Below the pieces are notes generated by a model. The model saw only the letters and a list, made by a program, of their open reading frames with translations. It did no database searches and was not told where the DNA came from. This document shows, one piece after another, positions 9,065-17,366 of a stretch of 64,000 nt of DNA (position 1 is its first letter; every line of letters begins with the position of its first letter). Origin of the DNA: Dysgonomonas hofstadii (lineage in GTDB: Bacteria > Bacteroidota > Bacteroidia > Bacteroidales > Dysgonomonadaceae); contig NZ_JACIEP010000002.1 of NCBI RefSeq assembly GCF_014196915.1, positions 248,001 through 312,000 of the forward strand, given 5' to 3'. A program made the position numbers and the translations under genes.

Positions 9065-9078
9065 TCCAATCGATTGGA
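9065..9078. promoter_or_regulatory. 14-bp perfect palindrome, possible operator
   Basis: TCCAATCGATTGGA is a perfect palindrome 35 bases upstream of the ATG of the HTH gene. Its symmetry and position fit an operator for a dimeric DNA-binding protein, possibly the adjacent HTH protein itself. The ligand is inferred only from position. Confidence 0.4.
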
Positions 9079-9113
9079 ATTAATTGGATTATTAATTTCA
9101 AAACTAAAGTATT

Positions 9114-9440
9114 ATGTATTTAGATAATGAAGATTTCACTTGTTGGACTGAAAAGATTTCGTCCAAACTCACCGAAATAGCCAGAGAAATTAAACTTTTA
9201 GTGCAGACCAAAGATGTATTGGAAGAAAATGAAAAGATATTGGATAATCAGGACTTGTGTTTCCTACTTAAGGTGTCAAACCGGACTTTGCAACGGTACC
9301 GGGACGATGGCAGCCTTCCCTTCTTCAGGGTAAAAGCTAAAATCTACTATCGGGCATCCGAGATACGGGATTTTATAAGGAGTAAAGGCACAATCCAAAA
9401 GATCAATCTATTTGAAAAAGCAACCCGGAATCCAGCCTAA
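9114..9440 (+). CDS. Excisionase-type helix-turn-helix protein
   Basis: 108 residues: a helical N-terminus of about 50 residues, then a MerR/excisionase-like HTH with D-N-Q-D-L-C-F-L-L-K-V-S-N-R-T-L-Q-R-Y-R-D-D-G and the wing F-F-R-V-K-A-K-I-Y-Y-R-A-S-E-I. Paired genes of this type accompany integrases in Bacteroidales conjugative and mobilizable elements, where some act as excision factors. Two close relatives lie at 41707-42006 and 42344-42658 in the second element. The exact role (excision factor or repressor) cannot be told from sequence. Confidence 0.8.
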   Translation: MYLDNEDFTCWTEKISSKLTEIAREIKLLVQTKDVLEENEKILDNQDLCFLLKVSNRTLQRYRDDGSLPFFRVKAKIYYRASEIRDFIRSKGTIQKINLFEKATRNPA

Positions 9441-9456
9441 ACCCACAATAAAATTT

Positions 9457-9515
9457 TTCTCCTTTTGACGAATGCCCTTTCACAAAACCACGAAGGGCTT
9501 CGACGGAAGGAGAAG
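9457..9515. terminator. Long imperfect hairpin between convergent genes
   Basis: The left arm (TTCTCCTT at 9457-9464 continuing to GCCCTT at 9474-9479) pairs with AAGGGC (9493-9498) through AAGGAGAA (9507-9514), with mismatches in the middle. It lies between the ends of the HTH gene and the opposing AraC gene and is flanked by T-rich and A-rich runs. This fits a bidirectional terminator. Confidence 0.5.
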
Positions 9516-9559
9516 AATTTCTTTCATAAATTTGATCCGATTAGAAATGAGAAAATAGT

Positions 9560-10468
9560 TTATATTTCATTCTTTCTAAAGACTTTCGGAGTAGCCTGCT
9601 CACTCTTTTTAAAGAACTTAATAAAGTGTGACGGATCTTCGAATCCCAGACAGAAAGCTATCTCATTGATCGTCCAGTTTGTATGCTTCAGCAAGGCCCT
9701 TGCTTCCAAGGCTATCCGCTCCGAGATTAATAACTTTGTAGTTTTTCCTGTGACTTCTTTCAGTACCTTATTCAGGTGATTGACATGGATATTTAGCTGC
9801 TGTGCATAATCACCGGGAGAATGAAGGCGGATACTTTGTATGGTCGATTCTATCGGAAACTGTCTTTCCAGTAGTTCGAGGAATAAAGATGTGATTCTGT
9901 CAGAGGCGTGAGACTCTTTGTGTCCTACAGGCTGCATTATGGCAGGACGCATCTTCAAAGCGGTGTGAATGAGTTCTGTAACCAGATTTCGAAGGACATC
10001 GTATTTATAGATATAATCGGAACTAATCTCCGAAAACATCTTGTCATAAATTATACGTACCTGCCTGAACTCTTCATCATCCAGATCCAAGATAGGTATT
10101 CCATGAGGCTGGAATAAGGGATAGGCTTTAAAATCGCCATATCCTTTGAAAAAATCTTCCGTGAAAACACAGAATGCGCCTGTCTTATCCAAGCTCAGAG
10201 GTTCCCAGTTATAGGGAACCTGAGGATTTGCAAACAACAGCATATTATTTTCCACAACCAGCGTTTTGTCGGCATAATGAACGGTATTGCTACCGGATAT
10301 CAGGCTTATCTTATAGTAGTCTTTGCGGCTATATGGGATCGTATGATCAGGCTGTATATAATCATCCAAAGAAAAGACATTGAACTGGCCTATCTTCCCG
10401 ATAATCTCACTAGGTAAGATCCCTAATTTAATGCGATAAAAATCTGCTAATGACAATGCCTTTTCCAT
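9560..10468 (-). CDS. AraC-family transcriptional regulator
   Basis: 302 residues. The C-terminal 100 residues carry the double HTH of AraC/XylS regulators: N-I-H-V-N-H-L-N-K-V-L-K-E-V-T-G-K-T, then W-T-I-N-E-I-A-F-C-L-G-F and D-P-S-H-F-I-K-F-F-K-K. The N-terminal 190 residues look like a cupin-type sensing domain with no obvious ligand motif. It lies 31 bases downstream of the SDR gene on the same strand, so the two are probably one transcript. The regulator likely controls the SDR or nearby stress genes. Confidence 0.85.
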   Translation of the reverse strand: MEKALSLADFYRIKLGILPSEIIGKIGQFNVFSLDDYIQPDHTIPYSRKDYYKISLISGSNTVHYADKTLVVENNMLLFANPQVPYNWEPLSLDKTGAFCVFTEDFFKGYGDFKAYPLFQPHGIPILDLDDEEFRQVRIIYDKMFSEISSDYIYKYDVLRNLVTELIHTALKMRPAIMQPVGHKESHASDRITSLFLELLERQFPIESTIQSIRLHSPGDYAQQLNIHVNHLNKVLKEVTGKTTKLLISERIALEARALLKHTNWTINEIAFCLGFEDPSHFIKFFKKSEQATPKVFRKNEI

Positions 10469-10499
10469 TATAATACAAGCTTAAATACTCATTTCCTTT

Positions 10500-11264
10500 T
10501 TAAATATTTTGTCCTCCTGAAACCTCAATCCGCTGGGCATTCACCCATCGTGCGTCATCAGTACATAAAAATGCAACTACTCCGCCAATATCCTCGGGCA
10601 AACCGACTCTTCCTAATGGGATCGTACTGGCGGTTATTTTATTGACCTGTTCGTTATCTCTGACAATACCTCCGCCAAAATCAGTGGCTATAGCACCAGG
10701 AGCAACAGCGTTAGACCGAATACCTCTGGCTCCAAGCTCTTTTGCCTGATATCTTGTTAATACCTCAATAGCTCCTTTCATAGACGCATAGGCGGAATAT
10801 CCCGGCCGGGAGAAACGCGCCAGACCTGTTGAGATATTTATGATACCTCCACCGTCTTCGAGGATATTCAATGCTTTTTGAGTAAAGAAGTAAACACCTT
10901 TGAAATGTATATTGAAAAGACTGTCGAAATCCTCTTCGGTTGTTTCGGAAAAAGCTGAATTAATTCCGATGCCTGCGTTATTTACCAGATAGTTTATTTT
11001 CTGAGTACCAAATTTTACAGACAACTCTTGTTTAAGTAATTCGAAAAAAGAATCGAAGCTTTTTACATCGGCAGTATTGAGTTGGAGAGCAATGGCTTTT
11101 TGTCCGAGTTGCTCTATCTCTGCGATTGTTCCTAAAGCACTTTCCTTTTTGCTGTTGTAGGTAAGGACTACATCCAGCCCTTTTCGGGCTATATTTAAAG
11201 CCATATTTTTACCTAGCCCACGGCTGCCGCCTGTTACTAATGCGATTTTTGATTGTTGTGACAT
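10500..11264 (-). CDS. Short-chain dehydrogenase/reductase (SDR)
   Basis: 254 residues, standard classical SDR length. The cofactor loop T-G-G-S-R-G-L-G (about residues 10-17) is followed by N-N-A-G and I-S-T-G. The catalytic Y-x-x-x-K is Y-A-S-M-K, with P-G and D-F near the substrate loop, ending V-N-A-Q-R-I-E-V-S-G-G. It should be a soluble NAD(P)-dependent oxidoreductase; the substrate is not predictable. It is transcribed ahead of the AraC-type gene. A promoter box lies just upstream. Confidence 0.88.
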   Translation of the reverse strand: MSQQSKIALVTGGSRGLGKNMALNIARKGLDVVLTYNSKKESALGTIAEIEQLGQKAIALQLNTADVKSFDSFFELLKQELSVKFGTQKINYLVNNAGIGINSAFSETTEEDFDSLFNIHFKGVYFFTQKALNILEDGGGIINISTGLARFSRPGYSAYASMKGAIEVLTRYQAKELGARGIRSNAVAPGAIATDFGGGIVRDNEQVNKITASTIPLGRVGLPEDIGGVVAFLCTDDARWVNAQRIEVSGGQNI

Positions 11265-11288
11265 AATTCAATAGTTTTAATTACAACA

Positions 11289-11296
11289 CAAAGATA
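11289..11296 (-). promoter_or_regulatory. Bacteroidota -7 box (TATCTTTG) for the SDR gene
   Basis: Read on the minus strand this is TATCTTTG, an exact match to the Bacteroidota TAnnTTTG -7 consensus, 25 bases upstream of the SDR start codon. The -33 element is not clear. Confidence 0.5.
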
Positions 11297-11419
11297 TTGG
11301 TATATAACTGATTGATACTGTACGATTCAATCCGCTTATGGTAAAAATCAAATAATTACAGGAAGTAATATGTATAAGAAATTTCTCATATTGATGAATG
11401 TTAGTTCTTGTTATTACTG

Positions 11420-11851
11420 TTATGCTATGATCTCCCAATCCTCAATCCCTCCTTCTATTGTTTCAAATAAAGGATGCAGTTTTAACTCAGTCAATGCTGG
11501 TAACTTTATAAAAAGTTCCGGGCTTCGTTTTTGAAGTTTTCGCCTCAGATGCTCATACTCATATTCCAATTGCCCTTTGGTTACAGGGATGGGAGAAATA
11601 TTCTCAATCATCCGGATCTTTTCTTTGCTATATGAAAAATTCCTTCTCATAGCTTCTTTGTATACTTCGGTAAGGAAAGCATCGATGTAGAGATTTGGAT
11701 CAGGACTATTCTTAAAACGAATCAATTGAGGGTGATTCATATATCCCTTGGTCTTTCCTAAAAGCACATTCTTAGCCAATAACCCTTCACGCCACGAGGC
11801 ATTAAGCCCTGCCGAGTCAAGATGCTGAGGATGTAAAGACCATAACCGCAT
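11420..11851 (-). CDS. Pyrimidine-dimer DNA glycosylase / endonuclease V-like
   Basis: 143 residues beginning M-R-L-W-S-L-H-P-x-x-L-D and continuing W-R-E-G-L-L-A-K-N-V-L-L-G-K-T-K-G-Y and H-P-Q-L-I-R-F. This is the signature of the bacterial branch of the T4 endonuclease V family, which removes UV-induced pyrimidine dimers. It lies 3 bases downstream of the glutathione peroxidase gene in the same direction, so the two are one operon. UV-repair function is known for the family, not shown here. Confidence 0.8.
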   Translation of the reverse strand: MRLWSLHPQHLDSAGLNASWREGLLAKNVLLGKTKGYMNHPQLIRFKNSPDPNLYIDAFLTEVYKEAMRRNFSYSKEKIRMIENISPIPVTKGQLEYEYEHLRRKLQKRSPELFIKLPALTELKLHPLFETIEGGIEDWEIIA

Positions 11852-11854
11852 GTA

Positions 11855-12334
11855 TTATTTTGCTAAGAGTTTTTCGATAGTCCCGGCAATCTTTGACGGA
11901 TTAGTTATCGGAGCATATCGGTCAATGATATTTCCTTCTCTGTCGATCAGGAACTTAGTAAAGTTCCATTTTATAGAATCCCCTAGGATGCCTTTGCTAT
12001 TTTGCTTCAGGTATTTATAAAGAGGATCTGCATTATCTCCGTTTACCTCAATCTTGCCAAATGTGGTAAATGTTGTTTTATACTTCATTTCGCAAAAAGA
12101 GGTAATTTCATCATTGGTTCCGGGAGCCTGTTTCCCAAACTGATTGCACGGAAAATCCAATATTTCAAAGCCCTGATCCTTATATTTAAGATATAAATCC
12201 TGTAAATCTTTATACTGAGGGGTAAAACCACATGCGGTAGCTGTATTAACAATCAGCAGCACCTTTCCTTTATAGTTGGATAACGGGACATCATTGCCTT
12301 TGCTACTCTTTACGGTAAAATCATATATACTCAT
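11855..12334 (-). CDS. Glutathione peroxidase family thiol peroxidase
   Basis: 159 residues, normal length. Conserved blocks are N-T-A-T-A-C-G-F-T (peroxidatic Cys, not selenocysteine), D-F-P-C-N-Q-F-G-K-Q-A-P-G-T and I-K-W-N-F-T-K-F-L-I-D. These supply the Cys-Gln-Trp-Asn catalytic set. There is no signal peptide, so it is cytoplasmic. In bacteria lacking glutathione these enzymes usually take electrons from thioredoxin. It is the first gene of a two-gene operon with the dimer glycosylase, giving a small oxidative/UV stress cassette. Confidence 0.9.
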   Translation of the reverse strand: MSIYDFTVKSSKGNDVPLSNYKGKVLLIVNTATACGFTPQYKDLQDLYLKYKDQGFEILDFPCNQFGKQAPGTNDEITSFCEMKYKTTFTTFGKIEVNGDNADPLYKYLKQNSKGILGDSIKWNFTKFLIDREGNIIDRYAPITNPSKIAGTIEKLLAK

Positions 12335-12437
12335 AATATACTTGTTTTGCCATATACAACAATCTCAAACGATTTTAGATTAGACGGTGGTAATTTTTAT
12401 TGAAATATCCTTTACTCGCTTTATACATAGACATTGA

Positions 12438-12800
12438 TTATTTCAAGAATAAGACAACAATTGCAATCAGAGCGGGCAAAGCCTGCTTGAAGAAGATTGA
12501 TTTCTGAGCAGTGATCGCTCCATAAATTCCGGCAATAGCGACACAGCTAAGAAAGAATAATGCTATATTCTGGCTCCAGTCCGGACTGTCAATCAACAAA
12601 GACCAGATGAGTCCGGCTGCCAGAAATCCATTGTACAAACCTTGATTAGCAGCCAGTCCTTTGGTCTTCTCGAATAACTCATCCGGTATACTTTTGAATG
12701 TCTTACGTCCCTTTGTCGTCCATGCAAACATTTCAAGCCAAAGGATATAAATATGTTCAAGAGCGACAAACCCTATTAATATTTTAGATAATATTTCCAT
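12438..12800 (-). CDS. DUF1304 membrane protein
   Basis: The frame extends to 12851, but family members begin at the internal Met at 12800 (M-E-I-L-S-K-I-L-I-G-F-V-A-L-E-H), giving 120 residues. There are four hydrophobic segments, with the conserved E-H-I-Y-I-L-W-L-E-M-F-A-W motif in the first and N-Q-G-L-Y-N-G-F-L-A-A-G-L in the second. It is an inner-membrane protein of unknown activity. It sits between the stress cassette and the relaxase gene, which suggests cargo of the mobile element. Confidence 0.8.
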   Translation of the reverse strand: MEILSKILIGFVALEHIYILWLEMFAWTTKGRKTFKSIPDELFEKTKGLAANQGLYNGFLAAGLIWSLLIDSPDWSQNIALFFLSCVAIAGIYGAITAQKSIFFKQALPALIAIVVLFLK

Positions 12801-12859
12801 CTGTTTTTCTTTAAAGAATATTACCCTACGAAGTAAAGATTTATTTTTCAAGATAATTA

Positions 12860-14131
12860 TTACATTCTTCGTCTTTTTTGTTTTTTGCGTCGGATTTCTT
12901 CTTCCCTTTCTTTCTCACGGGCAAAGTTTTCTGCTTCAAAATCAGGGCTGTGTTGCTCGAACAGCCCGATGCCTAAGCTATCGCTTCCGGTGGATTGCGG
13001 AACTCCAGAGGATTCCGTGAATTGGCCGGAACGATTCGTTACAATCGGAGACTTATTAATTACCGCCCGTTCAATGTTTCTCTCAGGAGAATCTTTGAAC
13101 AGGTCATTAAAAGTATTTGCTGAGAATTCTTTACCCAGGCGGGAACCATTCAGTATGGTTCTGTTACTATAGTCAATGAAAGTTACACCATATATCCGAC
13201 CTTGCCCGTTCTGTCGAAAGATACAACCGATGCCTTGTTTCAGTAGAGACTGCCTGAAGCTATCTGTATCCAAATCCGGTTGTCTCATAGCTTTACCTAT
13301 GATAGGCTTTAGCCTTTCTTTAATATTGGAATTTTCAATATTATCCCTTGATGTTTCAAAATGCTTTTGTAGCGCTATATTATTTACGGATTTGCCGAAT
13401 AATGAGGATTTAAAAGGCTTGGATACTTTCTCCCCATTCTTATCCAATACCGAATAGGTCAGTCCCTGATACGGTTTATCTTTGTATTCTCCTTTTATTT
13501 CCTCCGCTGTTATATTGAACTGTTCCAGTAATGTGCGGTATTCACCGAATGATTGGAAATTATAATTAGCCATAATAGACTTTGTGACATTGCCTATCTG
13601 ATGTTTTAAGTCTCCGGCTTTATAATCGACCTTTTGAGTAGGGGCTTCGCTTTCCCGCTGACCTTTCTTTAGTGGAATCAGGTCGAATTCCTGCTCCAGT
13701 TCCTTACAGATTTTCATCGACCTTGCTACTTCATAACTGTCGTTTATCTTTTTACCTGTTTCATCTATCCGTAATGAAATGATGTGCAGATGCTCCCTTT
13801 GGATATCGGAGTGCTTTATGACAATATAGGGTTGATTTCCGTATCCAAGTTTATCCATATACCATTGGGCTATCTTTGATAGTTGCTCATCAGATAATTT
13901 ATCTTTTGGGTCGGGATTGAGTGAAGCATGAAAGACTACCTTTTCAGTCTTGTTATTATTTACCAAATATGGATAGAACGAATCCATGCAATCCTGTACG
14001 GAAAATTTACCGTCCATCGAACCGAACATTTTTTGACTATACAGCATATTTGCTTGTTCATTATCTACTTTAATTTTGTTATAAGCCAATACGCCGTAAA
14101 CCGATTTTCCCGAACTTATTTTGGCAAGCAT
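12860..14131 (-). CDS. MOBP-type relaxase (MobB)
   Basis: 423 residues. The N-terminal relaxase domain has Y-x-x-x-K-L-G-Y-G-N-Q-P-Y-I-V-I-K-H and the metal-binding R-E-H-L-H-I-I-S-L-R motif (the HxH of the HUH-like fold). The C-terminus is strongly basic (E-I-R-R-K-K-Q-K-R-R-R). It should nick oriT and lead the transferred strand. Its start overlaps the end of mobA by 16 bases, so they are coupled. The oriT candidate lies just upstream of mobA. No coupling protein (TraG/VirD4) is in the window, so transfer would depend on another element. Confidence 0.85.
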   Translation of the reverse strand: MLAKISSGKSVYGVLAYNKIKVDNEQANMLYSQKMFGSMDGKFSVQDCMDSFYPYLVNNNKTEKVVFHASLNPDPKDKLSDEQLSKIAQWYMDKLGYGNQPYIVIKHSDIQREHLHIISLRIDETGKKINDSYEVARSMKICKELEQEFDLIPLKKGQRESEAPTQKVDYKAGDLKHQIGNVTKSIMANYNFQSFGEYRTLLEQFNITAEEIKGEYKDKPYQGLTYSVLDKNGEKVSKPFKSSLFGKSVNNIALQKHFETSRDNIENSNIKERLKPIIGKAMRQPDLDTDSFRQSLLKQGIGCIFRQNGQGRIYGVTFIDYSNRTILNGSRLGKEFSANTFNDLFKDSPERNIERAVINKSPIVTNRSGQFTESSGVPQSTGSDSLGIGLFEQHSPDFEAENFAREKEREEEIRRKKQKRRRM

Positions 14132-14607
14132 TTTTCTCTTAGTTTTGTAGTTAATTCTTCAAACTCTCTCATCATTCGGATAAATTCAAGTGTAGGATTC
14201 TCCAGTATTTTAATAAACTTCCGGGCCTTTTCTTCTCCCAGATTTCTCACTAAAACAGTAAACAACTGATTGTAATTATTCTTTACTCCCCTAAATTGGG
14301 TGAAGAACTGGGTTAATAACATTACAAAATCAATTGCCGATTTATTGATTTCGATAACCTTTAGTTTACGATTGAGGACACAATTTGCTATAAAGCGAGA
14401 CTTACTTTTGATTCCCGACTGCTTAAACAAAGTGAGAAATTTTTCATTTTCTCTGTTATTAAACCTAATCATAAAGCGATATTTTAGGATATCGTCTTTC
14501 TTGGGTCTTCCCTTCTTTCGCTTGGGAACTTCTTCCCCATTAACAACATTCATGTTCATTAAATCTTTGTTTTTTAGGTTCGACTTGGGAGAACCGTCCT
14601 CCAACAT
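14116..14607 (-). CDS. MobA/MobC-type relaxosome accessory protein
   Basis: 163 residues. An R-K-K-G-R-P-K-K-D segment near residue 30 precedes a ribbon-helix-helix-like region (R-F-M-I-R-F-N-N-R-E-N-E-K-F). A long helical part with N-x-N-Q-L followed by a C-terminal helix is typical of Bacteroidales mobilization accessory proteins. These bind oriT and assist the relaxase. It is translationally coupled to the relaxase gene, and its ATG borders the inverted-repeat oriT candidate. Confidence 0.8.
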   Translation of the reverse strand: MLEDGSPKSNLKNKDLMNMNVVNGEEVPKRKKGRPKKDDILKYRFMIRFNNRENEKFLTLFKQSGIKSKSRFIANCVLNRKLKVIEINKSAIDFVMLLTQFFTQFRGVKNNYNQLFTVLVRNLGEEKARKFIKILENPTLEFIRMMREFEELTTKLREKCLPK

Positions 14608-15027
14608 CAGGTTGGAGCGAGAATGGTTTTGGGCTGGTGAAAAGTATTTTTCTGCTGCTCAAAACACTTCTCGCTATTGTCGATTGACAATAAAATCCGC
14701 CTGCATGGGTGGACATTAGCTGGAACCGGAACGGTTACTCATTAACTATTGAAGATATCACATCGAAATATATCAATGTTTCCATTCTCTTTTTCAAAAT
14801 TACATTAATCTATCTACCTCAATATCATAGGGTAGACAGACAAAACGAGACACAGAATGTCATGTAAACCTGTTTTGAAAAAGGCTTTGGTTTTTGAATT
14901 TCATTTGTATCGGCAATGCAAAATCGCAAGTATGATGATTTGCGTATCAGGACATATATAATCATTGCCTCAAATATGCACATAAGCATATCTGCAAATC
15001 GGAATGAGAATAATAATACATGATTAT
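14608..15027. other. Intergenic region between mob and tra genes
   Basis: About 420 bases with no believable gene. The part next to mobA contains nested inverted repeats (listed as a candidate oriT). The rest is AT-rich and probably holds divergent promoters for the mob genes and for the DUF3408-ParA operon. Confidence 0.5.
14616..14693. other. Candidate origin of transfer (oriT) of the first element
   Basis: A 16-base arm (AGCGAGAA, two bases, GTTTTG; 14616-14631) is repeated in inverted form at 14661-14676. Directly adjoining it is a perfect 7-bp hairpin, TATTGTC with a 4-base loop (14676-14693). Inverted repeats right before the mobA/relaxase operon are the usual layout of an oriT with its nic site nearby. 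The nic position itself cannot be assigned by reading. Confidence 0.5.
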
Positions 15028-15471
15028 ATGAAAGAAGAAAAAGATGCAAAGAAGGATATCGGCACTGAAACAGAAAAGAAGATAAACACATCTGCCTTTA
15101 TGCGTCAAATCGCTGTTGCAGGAATAAATGAAGAGAAGCCTACTACTGTACATACAGACAAGCAGGCTGATGAGCAGGTCATAGAATTTGAAACAAAAGC
15201 CCGGGAGTCTGCCAAAAAGAAAAAACAGTCTGTTACAGATTATGAGTCCGTTTTCCTTACCCGCAACGAACTACAGAATAGGCAGGGCCTGTATATCGAC
15301 AAAGAAAATTATGATACCCTGCAATCCCTTGTCAATGTAATACGGCGAAAATCAAAACTAAGTGTCAGCGGACTGGTCGATAATATTATCAGGCACCATA
15401 TAGAACTATATGAAGAGGATATCAACCGGATATTCGATGAAAATATCAGGAAGCCAATTACCAAAAAGTAA
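15028..15471 (+). CDS. DUF3408 conjugation-associated protein (TraB/TraC-like)
   Basis: The frame has an earlier ATG at 15004; the ATG at 15028 is preferred because it begins a typical charged N-terminus (147 residues). The C-terminal 70 residues carry the DUF3408 core: F-L-T-R-N-E-L-Q-N-R-Q-G-L-Y-I-D, then S-V-S-G-L-V-D-N-I-I-R-H-H-I-E-L-Y-E-E-D. These proteins sit next to ParA-type ATPases in Bacteroidales conjugative elements and look like ribbon-helix-helix DNA binders. A second DUF3408 protein is at 43199-43750. Confidence 0.8.
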   Translation: MKEEKDAKKDIGTETEKKINTSAFMRQIAVAGINEEKPTTVHTDKQADEQVIEFETKARESAKKKKQSVTDYESVFLTRNELQNRQGLYIDKENYDTLQSLVNVIRRKSKLSVSGLVDNIIRHHIELYEEDINRIFDENIRKPITKK

Positions 15472-15502
15472 TTATACAGTAATAATTAAAACAATAACTA
15501 TT

Positions 15503-16276
15503 ATGGGTACAACAAAACCAGTTTACATTTCTTTCTGCACCCAAAAAGGAGGGGCAGGAAAATCAGTATTCACAACCCTTACAGCCAGTTTCCTGCATTA
15601 TCAAAAAGGGTATAATGTTGCAGTTATCGATTGTGATTATCCTCAATGGAGTATCTACAAAATGCGGCAACGGGAAGCTGAGCAGTTAAACAATAATGCT
15701 TTCTACCAACACAAAGCGGAAGTGTTATTTCAAAAGATCGATAAACCCACTTATCCGATAGTCCCAAGCCAGCCCGAAGCTGGAATACAACAGGCAAAAG
15801 ATTTCCTATCCAGGGAATCCGATGATTATGATATTGTATTGTTTGACTTACCCGGAACAGTAAATAACGAAGGTGTGATAGAAACGTTGTTTTCGATGGA
15901 TTACTTATTTGTTCCGATAACAACTTCCCGAATCAATATGGAAAGTACGCTCCCATTTATTATTTCGGTAAACGAATTGTTGACCGTAAATCAGGGGAAT
16001 ATAAAACTAAATGCCGTTTATCCGTTTTGGAACAGGATAACGGGAAGAGAAAAACCTGAGCTATTCAACCATTACGAAAATGCGATTCTTAGTTTAGGTA
16101 TCTCTATCCTTGAAACAAGGATACCACAAAGTGTGCGCTACGATAAGGAACAATCTATTGAAGGGAAAGACAATGTTTTCTTATCGACCATATTCCCTCC
16201 TGATAAACCCTTGCTAATGGGTAGCAATTTTGATTTACTGATAGAAGAAATTATACAAATCATAAATATCAAGTAA
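15503..16276 (+). CDS. ParA/MinD-type ATPase (TraA of CTn elements)
   Basis: The frame is open from 15410, but the Met at 15503 directly precedes the ATPase fold and is the likely start (257 residues). The deviant Walker A C-T-Q-K-G-G-A-G-K-S lies near residue 14, Walker A' is V-I-D-C-D-Y-P-Q and Walker B is I-V-L-F-D-L-P-G. In CTnDOT-like elements this gene (traA) is near the start of the tra operon. Its stop overlaps the next ATG (TAATG), so translation is coupled. Confidence 0.85.
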   Translation: MGTTKPVYISFCTQKGGAGKSVFTTLTASFLHYQKGYNVAVIDCDYPQWSIYKMRQREAEQLNNNAFYQHKAEVLFQKIDKPTYPIVPSQPEAGIQQAKDFLSRESDDYDIVLFDLPGTVNNEGVIETLFSMDYLFVPITTSRINMESTLPFIISVNELLTVNQGNIKLNAVYPFWNRITGREKPELFNHYENAILSLGISILETRIPQSVRYDKEQSIEGKDNVFLSTIFPPDKPLLMGSNFDLLIEEIIQIINIK

Positions 16277-16857
16277 TGATAGAAACGATAGGGAAAATCA
16301 TATTGGTTATTGCCTGCCTGTTTATGGCGGGCCTTAATCTATGGAATGAGTTTAGTGATTGGTTTAATAAAAAGTATCAGAAACGGAGTGACAATAACCA
16401 ACCTGCAAAATCTATCACCAAAGAGAAACAGAAAGGGATAATTCCGAATATAATCGGAGAGTCAAAATTCAGGCTACGCACTAAAGAAGAAGAGAATATT
16501 CCGTTCCATAGCATAGAGTTGGAAAAAGAATTTCCTGAAAAAGAACAAATTAATCCGGAAGATGAATTAGTACCGCTGGATATTGTCTCAAATCAAAATA
16601 CAATTCACGACCAGGGGGTGACAATAGATGAGTTTGAAATGCTGGCAAATACTTTACAGGGAAAAATAACACGAAACACAGAGTCTCAGGTTAAAGAGGT
16701 TTTACAAAAAATGAAAGGTACAAATTTACTGGGACAATTCACAAATCAGGTAAAAGGAGCCGAGGACATTGCCAATAAGATTCTTGCCAGTTTTGACAAC
16801 AACGAAAAAAATATCAATAATACCGGATTCGATTTTAGTAAATATATTAGAAAATAA
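16276..16857 (+). CDS. TraD-like conjugal transfer protein
   Basis: 193 residues with one N-terminal membrane segment (about residues 5-22), a charged linker and a helical C-terminal half containing V-T-I-D-E-F-E-M-L and G-Q-F-T-N-Q-V-K-G-A-E-D-I-A. Size, single anchor and its position after a ParA-type gene match the TraD-position protein of Bacteroides conjugative elements; its molecular role is not known. Overlap with the parA stop and 3 bases to the next gene place it inside one operon. Confidence 0.65.
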   Translation: MIETIGKIILVIACLFMAGLNLWNEFSDWFNKKYQKRSDNNQPAKSITKEKQKGIIPNIIGESKFRLRTKEEENIPFHSIELEKEFPEKEQINPEDELVPLDIVSNQNTIHDQGVTIDEFEMLANTLQGKITRNTESQVKEVLQKMKGTNLLGQFTNQVKGAEDIANKILASFDNNEKNINNTGFDFSKYIRK

Positions 16858-16860
16858 AAT

Positions 16861-17247
16861 ATGAATACAAATTATATACCTCAGCTAAAAGTTATCAAAA
16901 GGATAGCTACAGATCTCAACAAGGTCATTCAATCATTGGAAAATATTGATAACCTAAAACCTCCAATCAAATGGACTGGTAGTGCTGCTGATTTGGTTGA
17001 GCTGACTTATGGAATCGTAGAGTCAAAACGATTTAATGATGGAGATGCCGATATCAATACAGTTATTCAATATCTCTGCGATATGTTTTCATTTGAAGTG
17101 AAGGATTGCTATGATACATATCGAGCTATCCGTAGAAGAGTTGATAGTCGGACTTTGCTTCTGGATGAGATGAAGGAGAAACTAAATGAAAGGATGGATA
17201 GGGCTGATGAAGGTGTGTGGGTGAAGAGGAGAAAAAATAAGAGGTAA
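16861..17247 (+). CDS. Small RteC-domain protein
   Basis: 128 residues. The segment W-T-G-S-A-A-D-L-V-E-L-T-Y-G and the following helices align with the C-terminal domain of RteC (W-T-A-S-K-A-D-L-T-E-L-I-Y in the rteC product here), but the long N-terminal RteC region is absent. Such short forms accompany tra operons and may modulate element gene expression. It is the last backbone gene; a typical CTn would continue into traE and further T4SS genes, but here a defence-like cargo begins. Confidence 0.75.
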   Translation: MNTNYIPQLKVIKRIATDLNKVIQSLENIDNLKPPIKWTGSAADLVELTYGIVESKRFNDGDADINTVIQYLCDMFSFEVKDCYDTYRAIRRRVDSRTLLLDEMKEKLNERMDRADEGVWVKRRKNKR

Positions 17248-17366
17248 AAGCAAGCTCTTAAAAAAATCCTATCAAAAGAATTCTTATATATAAAACAATT
17301 ATTGTTAAATTAGTGGCCTTTATAGTGAAAGGATTTCAATTATCACAAATTATAAAACTTCTAACT

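Noticed and set aside
9465-9779. Plus-strand ORF of 104 residues
   Set aside because: It lies across the terminator hairpin and antisense to the conserved C-terminal HTH of the AraC-family gene.
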